Assembly: GCF_014654895.1 (NCBI RefSeq)
Contig: NZ_BNBE01000003.1
Coordinates: 462,501 to 526,500 of the forward strand
From: Streptomyces filamentosus
GTDB taxonomy: Bacteria; Actinomycetota; Actinomycetes; Streptomycetales; Streptomycetaceae
Direction: 5' to 3'
DNA: 64,000 bases
Shown in pieces: positions 18,296-27,245 of this stretch. The notes under the pieces were generated by a model. The model did not search any database and was not told where the DNA came from. It worked only from the letters and a program-made list of their open reading frames with translations. How positions within the stretch are numbered: the stretch's first letter is position 1; every line of letters begins with the position of its first letter. The position numbers were made by a program, and so were the translations under genes.

Positions 18296-20203
18296 ATGGC
18301 AGCGCAATTCGGACGCCGTCTGCGCAGGGGCGCCACGAGCGGAGCGATCGTGGCCGCCGCCGTCGCCGCGCTGGCGGCCTCGCAGGGCCCGGGGGCGATA
18401 CCCCCGCCGACCGACAACCTCAGCGGCGACAGCACCATCGGCGCCGGTGACGCCACGACCCCGCCGGGCAGCCCCGACGGCGCCTCGGCGACCGGCGACT
18501 CGCCGTACTACGTCGACCTGCCCCCGCTGAAGCCCCCGCTCGTGCCGGGCGCGCCCACCACGCCCCAGCTGCCGATCGTCACCGGCCCCGCCGAGGCCGG
18601 CATACCCGCGACCGTCCTCGCCGCGTACCGTCGCGCCGAGGCGTCGGTCCGGGCCTCCGACCCCGCCTGCAACCTGCCCTGGCAGCTCCTCGCCGGCATC
18701 GGCAAGGTCGAGTCCGGCCAGGCCCGCGGCGGCCGCGTGGACGCCAACGGCACCACCCTCGCCCCCATCCTCGGCCCGGCCCTCGACGGCAACGGCTTCG
18801 CCCTGATCAAGGACACCGACGGCGGTGCCTTCGACGGCGACAGGACCCACGACCGCGCCGTCGGCCCGATGCAGTTCATCCCGTCCACCTGGGCCACCTG
18901 GGGGCAGGACGCCAACGGCGACGGGAAGAAGGACCCCAACAACGTCTACGACGCCGCCCTGGCCGCCGGCATGTACCTGTGCGCCGGCAACCGGAACCTG
19001 GCCATCAAGGCCGACCTCGACCGGGCGATCCTCAGCTACAACCGTTCCACGGAGTACCTCAGCACCGTCGTCTCCTGGTTCGACTACTACCGCCGGGGCA
19101 CCCACACCGTCCCCGACGGCACGGGCCTGCTCCCGGTCGACCGCAGCGACCGCCCGTTCCCCGGCAGGCCGCTCCGGCCGGAGTCACCCGCGTCGCCGTC
19201 CTCGCCCGTCACGGGCGGCACCCCGACGCCGCACAAGCCCTCGCAGAAGCCCACCGAGCCGGCCCCGACCCAGCCGTCGAAGCCCTCGAACCCCGGCACC
19301 CCCACGAACCCCCCGAAGCCGACGGACCCGCCGACCACCGACCCGACCCGGCCGCCCGCCAAGCCCGTCGAGATCCCGCCGACCCTCCGGGTGGCGCAGC
19401 TCAAGGCCGGCACGGCGACCCTGACGGCGGCCACCGGCAACGCCTTCGCCCAGACCGCGTCCGTCACCGCCAAGGACTCCGCGGGCCGCCCCGTCGCCGG
19501 CGTCAGCGTCCGCTTCGAGCTGCCCGCCACCACCGACACCCGCTTCCCCGCCGGTGCCACCACGGTCACCGTCACCTCGGACGCACAGGGCGTCGCCAAG
19601 GCCCCCGCCCTCCGCGCGGGCCAGAAGACCGGAACCTTCACCCTCCGCGCCACCGTGCCCGGCCGCTCCTCCTTGGCCGCCGCCGAGCTGAAGGCGACCG
19701 TTGAGGCCCGCAAGGCCGATGCCCTCGCCCGCGTCGGCGACACGGCCCTGACCGCCGCGCCCGGCGCCGGCTACGCCACCGTGACGGTCGAGGCCCGCCT
19801 CGGCGGCGCGCTCGCCGCCGGCGTCGACGTCACCGCCGTCGTCACCGACTCGGCCGGCTCCACCGGACAGAGCGCCGACGGCCCCTCCTTCGGCAAGGAC
19901 GGCGCGGGCAACCCGATCCGCACCAAGGTGCTGAGGACCGACGCCCAGGGCCGCCTGTCGATCGACGGCCTCGTGGCGGGCGAGAAGGCCGGCGAGTACG
20001 TGCTGTGGCTCACCGCGCCCGGCAACGGCTCGGTGCGGATCACCCTCACGGTCACGGAACCGGCCACCACGCCGCCCGCCTCCCCGGAGCCGACCACGGA
20101 CCCGTCCCCGGCCACGGACCCGTCCCCGACCGGCTCCGCGTCCGCGTCCCCCTCCGGCTCCGCGTCGGCCGCGCCCTCCGGAAGCCCGTCGCCCTCCGCC
20201 TGA
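18296..20203 (+). CDS. Secreted lytic transglycosylase with Ig-like C-terminal domains
   Basis: 635 residues. A signal peptide (about 1-30) is followed by a proline-rich linker. A soluble lytic transglycosylase domain follows (about 90-250): the block WQLLAGIGKVESGQ holds the probable catalytic glutamate, and GPMQFIPSTWATWGQDANGDG is diagnostic. It cleaves peptidoglycan outside the cell. After a long Pro/Thr/Ser-rich linker come two repeats resembling bacterial Ig-like (Big-type) strands, then a Pro/Ser tail. The ATG at 18296 is preceded by GGGGAG. An upstream ATG at 18260 would put extra polar residues before the signal peptide. A terminator follows at 20221-20259. Confidence 0.87.
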   Translation: MAAQFGRRLRRGATSGAIVAAAVAALAASQGPGAIPPPTDNLSGDSTIGAGDATTPPGSPDGASATGDSPYYVDLPPLKPPLVPGAPTTPQLPIVTGPAEAGIPATVLAAYRRAEASVRASDPACNLPWQLLAGIGKVESGQARGGRVDANGTTLAPILGPALDGNGFALIKDTDGGAFDGDRTHDRAVGPMQFIPSTWATWGQDANGDGKKDPNNVYDAALAAGMYLCAGNRNLAIKADLDRAILSYNRSTEYLSTVVSWFDYYRRGTHTVPDGTGLLPVDRSDRPFPGRPLRPESPASPSSPVTGGTPTPHKPSQKPTEPAPTQPSKPSNPGTPTNPPKPTDPPTTDPTRPPAKPVEIPPTLRVAQLKAGTATLTAATGNAFAQTASVTAKDSAGRPVAGVSVRFELPATTDTRFPAGATTVTVTSDAQGVAKAPALRAGQKTGTFTLRATVPGRSSLAAAELKATVEARKADALARVGDTALTAAPGAGYATVTVEARLGGALAAGVDVTAVVTDSAGSTGQSADGPSFGKDGAGNPIRTKVLRTDAQGRLSIDGLVAGEKAGEYVLWLTAPGNGSVRITLTVTEPATTPPASPEPTTDPSPATDPSPTGSASASPSGSASAAPSGSPSPSA

Positions 20204-20220
20204 CCCGCCCCTCTCCTCCT

Positions 20221-20259
20221 CGCCGCCCCCGCCGTCCCCTCCCGGGACCGGGGGCGGCG
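20221..20259 (+). terminator. Terminator of the transglycosylase gene
   Basis: An 11-bp perfect stem (20221-20231 with 20249-20259) with a 17-nt loop begins 18 nt after the stop codon. Confidence 0.65.
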
Positions 20260-20336
20260 CGCGTTCCGCCTCCGCTGTTCCCGTCGCCGCCCGACAGCCG
20301 TCGCCCCGCGGTCCGTTCCCTCCCACCGGCCGCTCC

Positions 20337-20382
20337 CATCTCACGGCGAGCTGTTCTCATCTCACGGCAGCGTTGCTACGGT
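20337..20382 (+). promoter_or_regulatory. Direct repeats and -10 box upstream of the small membrane protein
   Basis: CATCTCACGGC occurs at 20337-20347 and again at 20358-20368, a 21-bp period (two helical turns). A TACGGT -10 box follows at 20377-20382. The arrangement resembles an activator binding as a tandem dimer at the -35 region. The regulator is unknown. Confidence 0.4.
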
Positions 20383-20427
20383 GCCTCCGCCCTGACGATC
20401 CATCAGATGTCTTGCCGGGAGGCCGAC

Positions 20428-20568
20428 ATGCGTGCCCTCGTCGCCGCCGCCATCGGGCTCGTACCCGTCCTGCTCTTCGTCCTGCTCGTCTCCACGGTCG
20501 ACCTGCCGCCGGACGGCCCCACCTCGCCCAGACCCCTGCTCACCGCCGACCCCGGCCCCAAGAAGTAG
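20428..20568 (+). CDS. Small single-span membrane protein (SPW_0924-like)
   Basis: 46 residues from the ATG at 20428, preceded by GGGAGG. A single hydrophobic segment (about 3-24) is followed by a polar tail ending PRPLLTADPGPKK. It resembles the small streptomycete SPW_0924 family of unknown function, recalled from memory. It lies 9 nt upstream of the DUF3068 gene and probably shares its transcript. Confidence 0.7.
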   Translation: MRALVAAAIGLVPVLLFVLLVSTVDLPPDGPTSPRPLLTADPGPKK

Positions 20569-20577
20569 GGAGCACCC

Positions 20578-21684
20578 GTGCGCCGCCGAGTCAGCCTCGT
20601 CCTCCTCTCCCTCGCGGTCTTCCTCGCCGCCATGGCCCCCACCCTGCGCTGGTACGCCTTCCCCCGGCTGGCCAAGATCCCGCCGAACCAGTACCAGGAG
20701 ATGGTCCTGGAGGCCCGCCCCGCGACCCTCCTCGACTACAACACCCTCAAGTCCCGCGAGGTCGAGAAGATCACGATCGTCCAGACCCTCAAGGGCAACG
20801 TCGAGGAGTCGAAGCGGATCGAGGCCGGCACCGACCGCGACGTCGTGGTCTGGGACGGGCTCTCCTACGTCATGGGCCCCGACGGCAAGATGGTGTCCAA
20901 GATCCCCGAGCGGTACGTGTTCGACGCCCACAGCCAGGACCCGGTGAACGTCCCCGGCGAGATGGTCGACGGCGATCCGGTCAAGCGTGAGGGCATCGAG
21001 TTCAAGTGGCCCTTCCTCACCGAGAAGCGCGACTACCTCTACTTCGACGCCCAGACCCGGACCTCGTCCCCCATCCACTACGTGGGCACCCGCACCTTCC
21101 GCGGCCTGGAGGTCTACTACTACGAGCAGACCATTCCCTGGACCAGGGTGCCGATGCCCAAGACCATGCCGGTCGAGGGCATCACCCCCGAGGTCATCGC
21201 CAGTACCGGGCTGACCCGCTGGTACACCACGAAGCGGATGTTCTGGGTCGAGCCCGTCACCGGCGCCCCCGTCAACGGCGAGGAGATCCACAAGGAGGAG
21301 CTCCGCGGCGCCAAGGCCCTGATGGGCACCGACACCCTCACCGTCTTCGCCGGGCACGTGAAGATGCGCGAGGACTACGTCGTCGACACCGTCGAGCTGG
21401 TCTCCGCCAACCGCACCACCGTCCTCCTCCTCGTCTCCTACCTCCCGTGGACCTTCACCGTCCTCGCCCTCCTCCTGCTCGCCCTCGCGCTCTGGCTGGA
21501 GTTCCGCTCCCGCACCGCCCCGTCCCGCCCCGGCCGCCCGGCGGCCACCCGGGGACCCGGCCGGGGGCCCGGCTTCGGGTCAGGCCGGCGGGCCCTGCGG
21601 AGGGTCGCCCCGGAGCCGGGCCCCCAACCCGGCCCGAAGCCGGACTCCGGGCCCGCACCCGAAGCCGTCACCCCTCCCGTCTGA
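20578..21684 (+). CDS. DUF3068 domain membrane-anchored protein
   Basis: 368 residues, GTG start at 20578. An N-terminal membrane helix (about 6-24) is followed by an extracellular beta-rich region of about 270 residues. A second membrane helix (about 285-307) and a proline/arginine-rich cytoplasmic tail complete the topology. The extracellular part is the actinobacterial DUF3068 family, which has porin-associated (PorA-like) annotations but no known activity. It starts 9 nt after the small membrane protein. The 3' end overlaps the convergent hrpB by 17 nt. Confidence 0.85.
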   Translation: MRRRVSLVLLSLAVFLAAMAPTLRWYAFPRLAKIPPNQYQEMVLEARPATLLDYNTLKSREVEKITIVQTLKGNVEESKRIEAGTDRDVVVWDGLSYVMGPDGKMVSKIPERYVFDAHSQDPVNVPGEMVDGDPVKREGIEFKWPFLTEKRDYLYFDAQTRTSSPIHYVGTRTFRGLEVYYYEQTIPWTRVPMPKTMPVEGITPEVIASTGLTRWYTTKRMFWVEPVTGAPVNGEEIHKEELRGAKALMGTDTLTVFAGHVKMREDYVVDTVELVSANRTTVLLLVSYLPWTFTVLALLLLALALWLEFRSRTAPSRPGRPAATRGPGRGPGFGSGRRALRRVAPEPGPQPGPKPDSGPAPEAVTPPV

Positions 21685-24229
21685 GCCGCGCGCTCGTGTG
21701 CCGGGTCGGCGCCGCCGCCGAAGGGTCCTCCGGCCACGGGTGCTTCGGATACCGGCCCCGCAGCTCCGCCCGCACCGCCCGGTAGCCGTCCCGCCAGAAC
21801 GACGCCAGGTCGGCGGTCACCGCCGCCGGCCGTCCGGCGGGGGAGAGCAGGTGCACCAGCACCGGCACCCCCGCCACCCGGGGCGTCTCGGCCAGACCGA
21901 ACATCTCCTGGAGCTTCACCGCCAGCACCGGCCGTCCCTCCCCGTACGCCACCCGGATCCGCGACCCGCTCGGCACCTCGATCCGCTCCGGCGCCAGCTC
22001 GTCCAGCCGCCCCGCCTCGCCCGACGCCCACGGCAGCAGCCGCCGCAGCGCCTCCCCGGCGTCGATCCGCCCCAGGTCCGCCCGCCGGGCCGCCCGGGAC
22101 AGCTCCGGCTCCAGCCACTCCCCGGCCCGCTCCACCAGCGCCTCCTCCGCCACGTCCGGCCAGCCCCCACCCAGCACCTCGTGCAGGAACGCCAGCCGCT
22201 CGCGCAGCTCCACCGCCTCCCGGCTCCACCGCAGCAGCCCCGTCCCCTCCCTCCGGAGCCCGTCGAGCAGCGCCTCCCGCACCAACCCCGGATCGGCCCC
22301 CGCCCCCAGCGGGCGAACCGTCAGCTCCACCGCCCCCAGCCGCTCCACGGACCGCGCGACCACGTCGCCGTCCTCCCAGCGCACCTCCTCGCCGGACCGC
22401 AGCAGATGCCCCGCGGCCCGCCGCGCCACCGCCTCGTCCACCGCCGCCGCCAGCCGCACCCGCGCCGTCGCGTCCCGGGCCGTCCGGTCCGCCACCGCCA
22501 CCGCGAGCCACGGCGCCGACCGCAGCCCCGACCCCTCCGCGAGCCGCGCCCCGCTCCCGGACACCATCAGATGCCCGCCCTGCTCCCGGGCCCGCGCCAC
22601 CCGCTCGGGAAACGCCAGTGCCGTCACCATCCCCGCGACCCGGTCGTCCCCACCGGCCCCGCCCCCGGCACGGGTCCCCGCCCCCGCGCCCTCCTCCGCC
22701 ACCGAGGCCGCCGCCCGCTCCAGCCGCCGCACCTCCGCCCGCCAGCGAGCGCCGTACCCGTCCCCGCCTCGGCGGGCCTCGCGCCAGGCGGCCGCGAGAT
22801 CGTCCCCGTACTCCCGGGGCGGTTCCTCGCTCAGCAACGCCACCACCTCGGCGGCCCGCCGGGTCCCGACCTCCGACGCCCCGTCCAGCAGGGCCCGGCC
22901 GAGCCTCGGATGCACCCCGAGCCGGGCCATCCGCACCCCCCGCCCGGTGGCCTTCCCTGCCCCGTCCACCGCGCCGATGGCCTCCAGCACCGCACGGGCC
23001 GCAGCCAGCGCCCCGGCCGGCGGAGGGTCGAGCAGCGCCAGCCCCTCCGCCGTCGGATCGCCCCAGCAGGCGGCCCGCAGCGCGAAGTCCGCCAGGTCCG
23101 CGATCCGGATCTCCGGCGCGGGGAACCGCGCCCGGCCGCTCTCCTCGGCCTCCGCCCAGCAGCGGTACACCGTCCCCGGCGCCTCGCGCCCCGAGCGTCC
23201 CGCCCGCTGGGTCGCCGCGGCCGCCGACACCGGCACCGTCGCCAGCGAGCCCAGCCCCCGCGCGTGGTCCATCCGCGGCTCCCGGGCCAGCCCGGCGTCC
23301 ACCACGATCCGCACCCCCGGCACCGTGAGGCTCGACTCCGCCACCGACGTCGACAGCACCACCCGCCGCCGCCCGCCCGGCCCCGAGCCCCGCAGCACCG
23401 CGTCCTGCACCGCCGCCGGAGCCCGCCCGTGCAGCTGGAGCACCTCGGCCGCCACCCCGTCGAGCAGCCCCGCCGTCCGCGCGATCTCCCCGGTCCCCGG
23501 CAGGAAGCACAGGACGTCGCCCTCGTGCCGCGCCAGCGCCTCCCGCACCGTCGCCGCCACGTGCCGCAGCAGCGCCGGATCCACCCAGGTGCCGTGCGCC
23601 GGCCGGACCCCCGCCGGAGGCGGCGCGTGACGCACCTCGAACCCGTGCCCCTCGCCCTCGCTCCGCACCACCGGGGCCGGACCACCGCCCTCCTGCACGG
23701 TCAGCAGCCGCGCCCACGCCTCCGCGTCACTGGTCGCCGACGCCGCGACGAGCCCCAGCTCCGGCCGCAGCGCGGCCCGTACGTCCACCAGGAACGCCAG
23801 GGCCGTGTCGGCGTCCAGATGCCGCTCGTGGCACTCGTCGAGCAGCACCACGTCCACCCCCGCGAGCTCCGGATCCCGCTGGAGCCGCTGGAGGAGGATG
23901 CCCGTCGTCACCACCTCGACCCGGGTCGCCGGCCCGGCCCGCCGCTCCCCGCGCACGGAGAAGCCGACGGCCCCGCCGACCTCCTCGCCCAGCAGCCAGG
24001 CCATCCGCCCGGCCGCCGCCCGCACCGCCATCCGGCGCGGCTCGGCCACCAGCACCCGCCGCTCGGGCCCCTCTCCTATGAGCCCCGCCAGCGCCAGCGG
24101 CACCAGCGTCGTCTTGCCGGTGCCGGGCGGCGCGTGCAGCACCGCCGTGCCGCGGTCGCCGAGCGCGGCCAGCAGCTCGGGAACGGCATGGCGGACGGGA
24201 AGCAGATCGAGTGCGTCGTGTCGGATCAC
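21668..24229 (-). CDS. hrpB: ATP-dependent helicase HrpB
   Basis: 853 residues from the GTG at 24227-24229. DExH-box helicase: Walker A APPGTGKTT (about 33-41), motif II DECH, motif III SATSD, motif VI QRAGRSGR, followed by the HrpB-specific C-terminal domain. The substrate in bacteria is unclear. The family is related to RNA helicases. The open frame reaches an ATG at 24289, but that codon lies inside the terminator of the upstream gene. The GTG gives the family start VIRHDALDLLPV. Its ribosome-binding site is weak. Confidence 0.9.
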   Translation of the reverse strand: MIRHDALDLLPVRHAVPELLAALGDRGTAVLHAPPGTGKTTLVPLALAGLIGEGPERRVLVAEPRRMAVRAAAGRMAWLLGEEVGGAVGFSVRGERRAGPATRVEVVTTGILLQRLQRDPELAGVDVVLLDECHERHLDADTALAFLVDVRAALRPELGLVAASATSDAEAWARLLTVQEGGGPAPVVRSEGEGHGFEVRHAPPPAGVRPAHGTWVDPALLRHVAATVREALARHEGDVLCFLPGTGEIARTAGLLDGVAAEVLQLHGRAPAAVQDAVLRGSGPGGRRRVVLSTSVAESSLTVPGVRIVVDAGLAREPRMDHARGLGSLATVPVSAAAATQRAGRSGREAPGTVYRCWAEAEESGRARFPAPEIRIADLADFALRAACWGDPTAEGLALLDPPPAGALAAARAVLEAIGAVDGAGKATGRGVRMARLGVHPRLGRALLDGASEVGTRRAAEVVALLSEEPPREYGDDLAAAWREARRGGDGYGARWRAEVRRLERAAASVAEEGAGAGTRAGGGAGGDDRVAGMVTALAFPERVARAREQGGHLMVSGSGARLAEGSGLRSAPWLAVAVADRTARDATARVRLAAAVDEAVARRAAGHLLRSGEEVRWEDGDVVARSVERLGAVELTVRPLGAGADPGLVREALLDGLRREGTGLLRWSREAVELRERLAFLHEVLGGGWPDVAEEALVERAGEWLEPELSRAARRADLGRIDAGEALRRLLPWASGEAGRLDELAPERIEVPSGSRIRVAYGEGRPVLAVKLQEMFGLAETPRVAGVPVLVHLLSPAGRPAAVTADLASFWRDGYRAVRAELRGRYPKHPWPEDPSAAAPTRHTSARLRREG

Positions 24230-24249
24230 GCACTCAGTCTCGTACGCGA

Positions 24250-24287
24250 AGAAAAAAGGACGGGCCCGGTTGTCCACAGGCCCGCCC
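24250..24287 (-). terminator. Canonical U-rich terminator of the methyltransferase gene
   Basis: On the reverse strand a 9-bp stem (complement of 24279-24287 with complement of 24258-24266, one G-T pair) is followed by TTTTTT and CTT. A true intrinsic terminator with a T-run is uncommon in this DNA. It separates the methyltransferase and hrpB genes. Confidence 0.8.
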
Positions 24288-24311
24288 ATAAATACGACGA
24301 TCAGGCCGGAG

Positions 24312-25151
24312 CTAGTCCTCGCGCTCGCACACGAAGATCGCCGTGCCCGGGATCAGGTTCCCCCGCAGCGGGGACCAGCCGCCCCACTCCTGGCTGTTCC
24401 ACGCAGGCCACTCCGGCTCTACCAGGTCCACCAGCCGGAAGCCGCCGGCCACCACGTCCCGCACCCGGTCGCCGATCGTCCGGTGGTGCTCCACGTACAC
24501 CGCCCGGCCCCGCTCGTCCTGCTCGACGTACGGCGTCCGGTCGAAGTACGAGGCCGCGACCGACAGGCCCTCGGGCCCCGGCTCGTCGGGGAAGGCCCAG
24601 CGGATCGGGTGCGTCACCGAGAACACCCAGCGCCCGCCCGGCCGCAGCACCCGCCGCACCTCGCGGAAGACCCGCACCGGATCGGCCACGAAGGGCACCG
24701 CCCCGTACGCCGAGCACGCCAGGTCGAAGGAGCCGTCGCGGAACGGCAGCGTCCCCGCGTCCGCCTCGACCAGCGGCACCTCCCCGCCGATCCGCAGCGC
24801 GTGCTGGAGCTGCCGGTGCGAGAGGTCCAGCGCCACCGGCCGGGCGCCCTGCGCCGCCAGCCACCGCGAGCACTGCGCCGCGCCCGCGCCGATCTCCAGG
24901 ACGTCGAGCCCCTTCAGCCCCTCCGCCGGCCCGAGCAGCCCCGCCTCGGCCTCGTCGAGTCCCTCCGGCCCCCACACGAACCGGTCGTCGCCCAGGAAGG
25001 CGCCGTGGTCGCTCTGGTACTCGTCGGCGTTCCGGTCCCACCAGCCCCGGCTGGCCCGGCTGCTCTCCGCGTCCCCCGCGTCACGCCGGGTCGCCTCGGC
25101 CTCGTCCTCGTCCGAGAAGGAGGGGTCTTCCTGTTCGTACTCTTGGTTCAT
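24312..25151 (-). CDS. Class I SAM-dependent methyltransferase
   Basis: 279 residues. After an acidic, variable N-terminus (about 1-35) comes a Rossmann-type methyltransferase. Motif I is VLEIGAGAAQCSRWLA (about 83-98), the acidic end of strand 2 is in VALDLS, and the post-I/II block is PFRDGSFDLACSAYGAVPFV. RRVLRPGGRWVFSVTHP follows. It matches the UbiE/Methyltransf_11-type small-molecule enzymes. The substrate is not identifiable. Divergent from rpsA and ended by a U-rich terminator. ATG at 25151 with a weak GGCGGGCGAG ribosome-binding site. Confidence 0.85.
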   Translation of the reverse strand: MNQEYEQEDPSFSDEDEAEATRRDAGDAESSRASRGWWDRNADEYQSDHGAFLGDDRFVWGPEGLDEAEAGLLGPAEGLKGLDVLEIGAGAAQCSRWLAAQGARPVALDLSHRQLQHALRIGGEVPLVEADAGTLPFRDGSFDLACSAYGAVPFVADPVRVFREVRRVLRPGGRWVFSVTHPIRWAFPDEPGPEGLSVAASYFDRTPYVEQDERGRAVYVEHHRTIGDRVRDVVAGGFRLVDLVEPEWPAWNSQEWGGWSPLRGNLIPGTAIFVCERED

Positions 25152-25282
25152 CTCGCCCGCCGATGTAGTTTGCGCTCAGTGCCGCCTTCCGGCGGACCCC
25201 GCCCCGAGGCGTGGGGTGGACACGAACCGGCATGAGTTGTGCCGGGTTTGTGCGGTTCCGTGCCGGGTGCGCGCTTCGCGCA

Positions 25283-25311
25283 TTGACCCTGTCCGGCCGC
25301 CCCCGTATGCT
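25283..25311 (+). promoter_or_regulatory. rpsA promoter
   Basis: TTGACC and TATGCT are separated by exactly 17 nt, a near-consensus vegetative sigma (HrdB-type) promoter. It gives a 5' leader of roughly 188 nt before the rpsA ATG, long enough to hold an autoregulatory structure. The rest of the 25152-25505 gap shows no gene. Confidence 0.75.
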
Positions 25312-25505
25312 AAAGGTTGCGCTGCGGGCCTGCGCGCCTCAGACGGAGCAGGCCGCGCTCGCACCTGTTGCAGTCCCCTCGGTTTTCGAGGCGCCCCCAT
25401 TCTTCGGAAGGCGCTTCATCAGCTGTCTGGCTTCTTCAGTGCGATACGGGCTCTCGGCGTAGCAGTACCTACGACTTTCTGTCCGTAACCGGAGCCCTTT
25501 CCCAC

Positions 25506-27017
25506 ATGACGAGCAGCACCGAGACCACCGCCACCAGCACCACCCCGCAGGTTGCGGTCAACGACATCGGTAACGAGGAAGCCTTCCTCGCCGCGATCGA
25601 CGAGACGATCAAGTACTTCAACGACGGCGACATCGTCGACGGCGTCATCGTGAAGGTCGACCGGGACGAGGTCCTGCTCGACATCGGTTACAAGACCGAA
25701 GGTGTCATCCCGAGCCGCGAGCTCTCGATCAAGCACGACGTCGACCCCAACGAGGTCGTCAAGGTCGGCGACGAGATCGAGGCCCTTGTTCTCCAGAAGG
25801 AGGACAAGGAAGGCCGCCTGATCCTCTCGAAGAAGCGCGCCCAGTACGAGCGTGCCTGGGGCACCATCGAGAAGATCAAGGAAGAGGACGGCATCGTCAC
25901 CGGTACCGTCATCGAGGTCGTCAAGGGTGGTCTCATCCTCGACATCGGCCTCCGCGGCTTCCTCCCGGCCTCCCTGGTCGAGATGCGCCGTGTCCGCGAC
26001 CTCCAGCCCTACGTGGGCAAGGAGCTCGAGGCGAAGATCATCGAGCTGGACAAGAACCGCAACAACGTGGTCCTGTCCCGCCGCGCCTGGCTGGAGCAGA
26101 CCCAGTCCGAGGTCCGCCAGACCTTCCTCACGACCCTCCAGAAGGGTCAGGTCCGCTCCGGCGTCGTGTCCTCGATCGTCAACTTCGGTGCCTTCGTGGA
26201 CCTGGGCGGCGTCGACGGTCTCGTCCACGTCTCCGAGCTGTCCTGGAAGCACATCGACCACCCGTCCGAGGTCGTCGAGGTCGGCCAGGAGGTCACCGTC
26301 GAGGTTCTCGACGTGGACATGGACCGCGAGCGTGTCTCCCTGTCGCTGAAGGCGACGCAGGAGGACCCGTGGCAGCAGTTCGCCCGCACGCACCAGATCG
26401 GCCAGGTCGTTCCCGGCAAGGTCACCAAGCTGGTTCCGTTCGGTGCGTTCGTCCGCGTGGACGAGGGCATCGAGGGTCTGGTCCACATCTCCGAGCTGGC
26501 CGAGCGCCACGTGGAGATCCCGGAGCAGGTCGTCCAGGTCAACGACGAGATCTTCGTCAAGGTCATCGACATCGACCTCGAGCGTCGCCGGATCTCGCTG
26601 TCCCTGAAGCAGGCCAACGAGTCCTTCGGTGCCGACCCGGCGTCGGTCGAGTTCGACCCGACCCTGTACGGCATGGCCGCGTCCTACGACGACCAGGGCA
26701 ACTACATCTACCCCGAGGGCTTCGACCCCGAGACCAACGACTGGCTCGAGGGCTACGAGACCCAGCGCGAGGCGTGGGAGGCCCAGTACGCCGAGGCGCA
26801 GGCTCGCTTCGAGCAGCACCAGGCGCAGGTCATCAAGTCCCGCGAGGCCGACGAGGCCGCCGCTGCCGAGGGCGCTGCCGCCCCGGCCGCCGGCAACGCC
26901 GGTGCGGGCATCTCGGGTGGCTCCTACTCCTCGGAGTCGGACGACACCGCCGGCGCCCTGGCGTCGGACGAGGCCCTCGCCGCCCTCCGCGAGAAGCTCG
27001 CCGGCGGCCAGAGCTGA
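25506..27017 (+). CDS. rpsA: 30S ribosomal protein S1
   Basis: 503 residues with four tandem S1 RNA-binding domains at about 35-105, 122-187, 208-276 and 293-362. The typical repeats are GDIVDGVIVKVDRDEVLLDIGYKTEG-like, and the two most conserved copies read GAFVDLGGVDGLVHVSEL and GAFVRVDEGIEGLVHISEL. It helps recruit mRNA to the ribosome. The C-terminal 140 residues are acidic and Ala/Gln-rich, as in other actinobacterial S1 proteins, which have four domains where E. coli has six. The ATG at 25506 has GGAG about 10 nt upstream. The open frame before it is leader. Confidence 0.97.
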   Translation: MTSSTETTATSTTPQVAVNDIGNEEAFLAAIDETIKYFNDGDIVDGVIVKVDRDEVLLDIGYKTEGVIPSRELSIKHDVDPNEVVKVGDEIEALVLQKEDKEGRLILSKKRAQYERAWGTIEKIKEEDGIVTGTVIEVVKGGLILDIGLRGFLPASLVEMRRVRDLQPYVGKELEAKIIELDKNRNNVVLSRRAWLEQTQSEVRQTFLTTLQKGQVRSGVVSSIVNFGAFVDLGGVDGLVHVSELSWKHIDHPSEVVEVGQEVTVEVLDVDMDRERVSLSLKATQEDPWQQFARTHQIGQVVPGKVTKLVPFGAFVRVDEGIEGLVHISELAERHVEIPEQVVQVNDEIFVKVIDIDLERRRISLSLKQANESFGADPASVEFDPTLYGMAASYDDQGNYIYPEGFDPETNDWLEGYETQREAWEAQYAEAQARFEQHQAQVIKSREADEAAAAEGAAAPAAGNAGAGISGGSYSSESDDTAGALASDEALAALREKLAGGQS

Positions 27018-27057
27018 ACAGGCTCACCGCTGAGCGGCGCTAGTCGCTAGCAGCAAC

Positions 27058-27095
27058 ACCGGGGCCCGCTCCCTCCCGGGGGAGCGGGCCCCGGT
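27058..27095. terminator. rpsA terminator
   Basis: A perfect 16-bp stem (27058-27073 with 27080-27095) with a 6-nt loop begins about 40 nt after the rpsA stop. It is one of the strongest hairpins in the window. Confidence 0.88.
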
Positions 27096-27245
27096 CGCGT
27101 TTCCCGGCCCCTCCCGGATTTCGCCCCGCCTCCGCCCCCGCCCCCGCCCCGGACCCCGCGCCCCGGCCACCGCCGGACCCGTCCCCGGGGAATGACCTTG
27201 CCTCTCCGGGCGTTCTTCCTGGAGACGCGAGGAGGAGCGGTAACC

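Noticed and set aside
24230..24289. ATG at 24289 as the hrpB start
   Set aside because: It falls inside a U-rich terminator, with no ribosome-binding site. The GTG at 24229 gives the conserved N-terminus.
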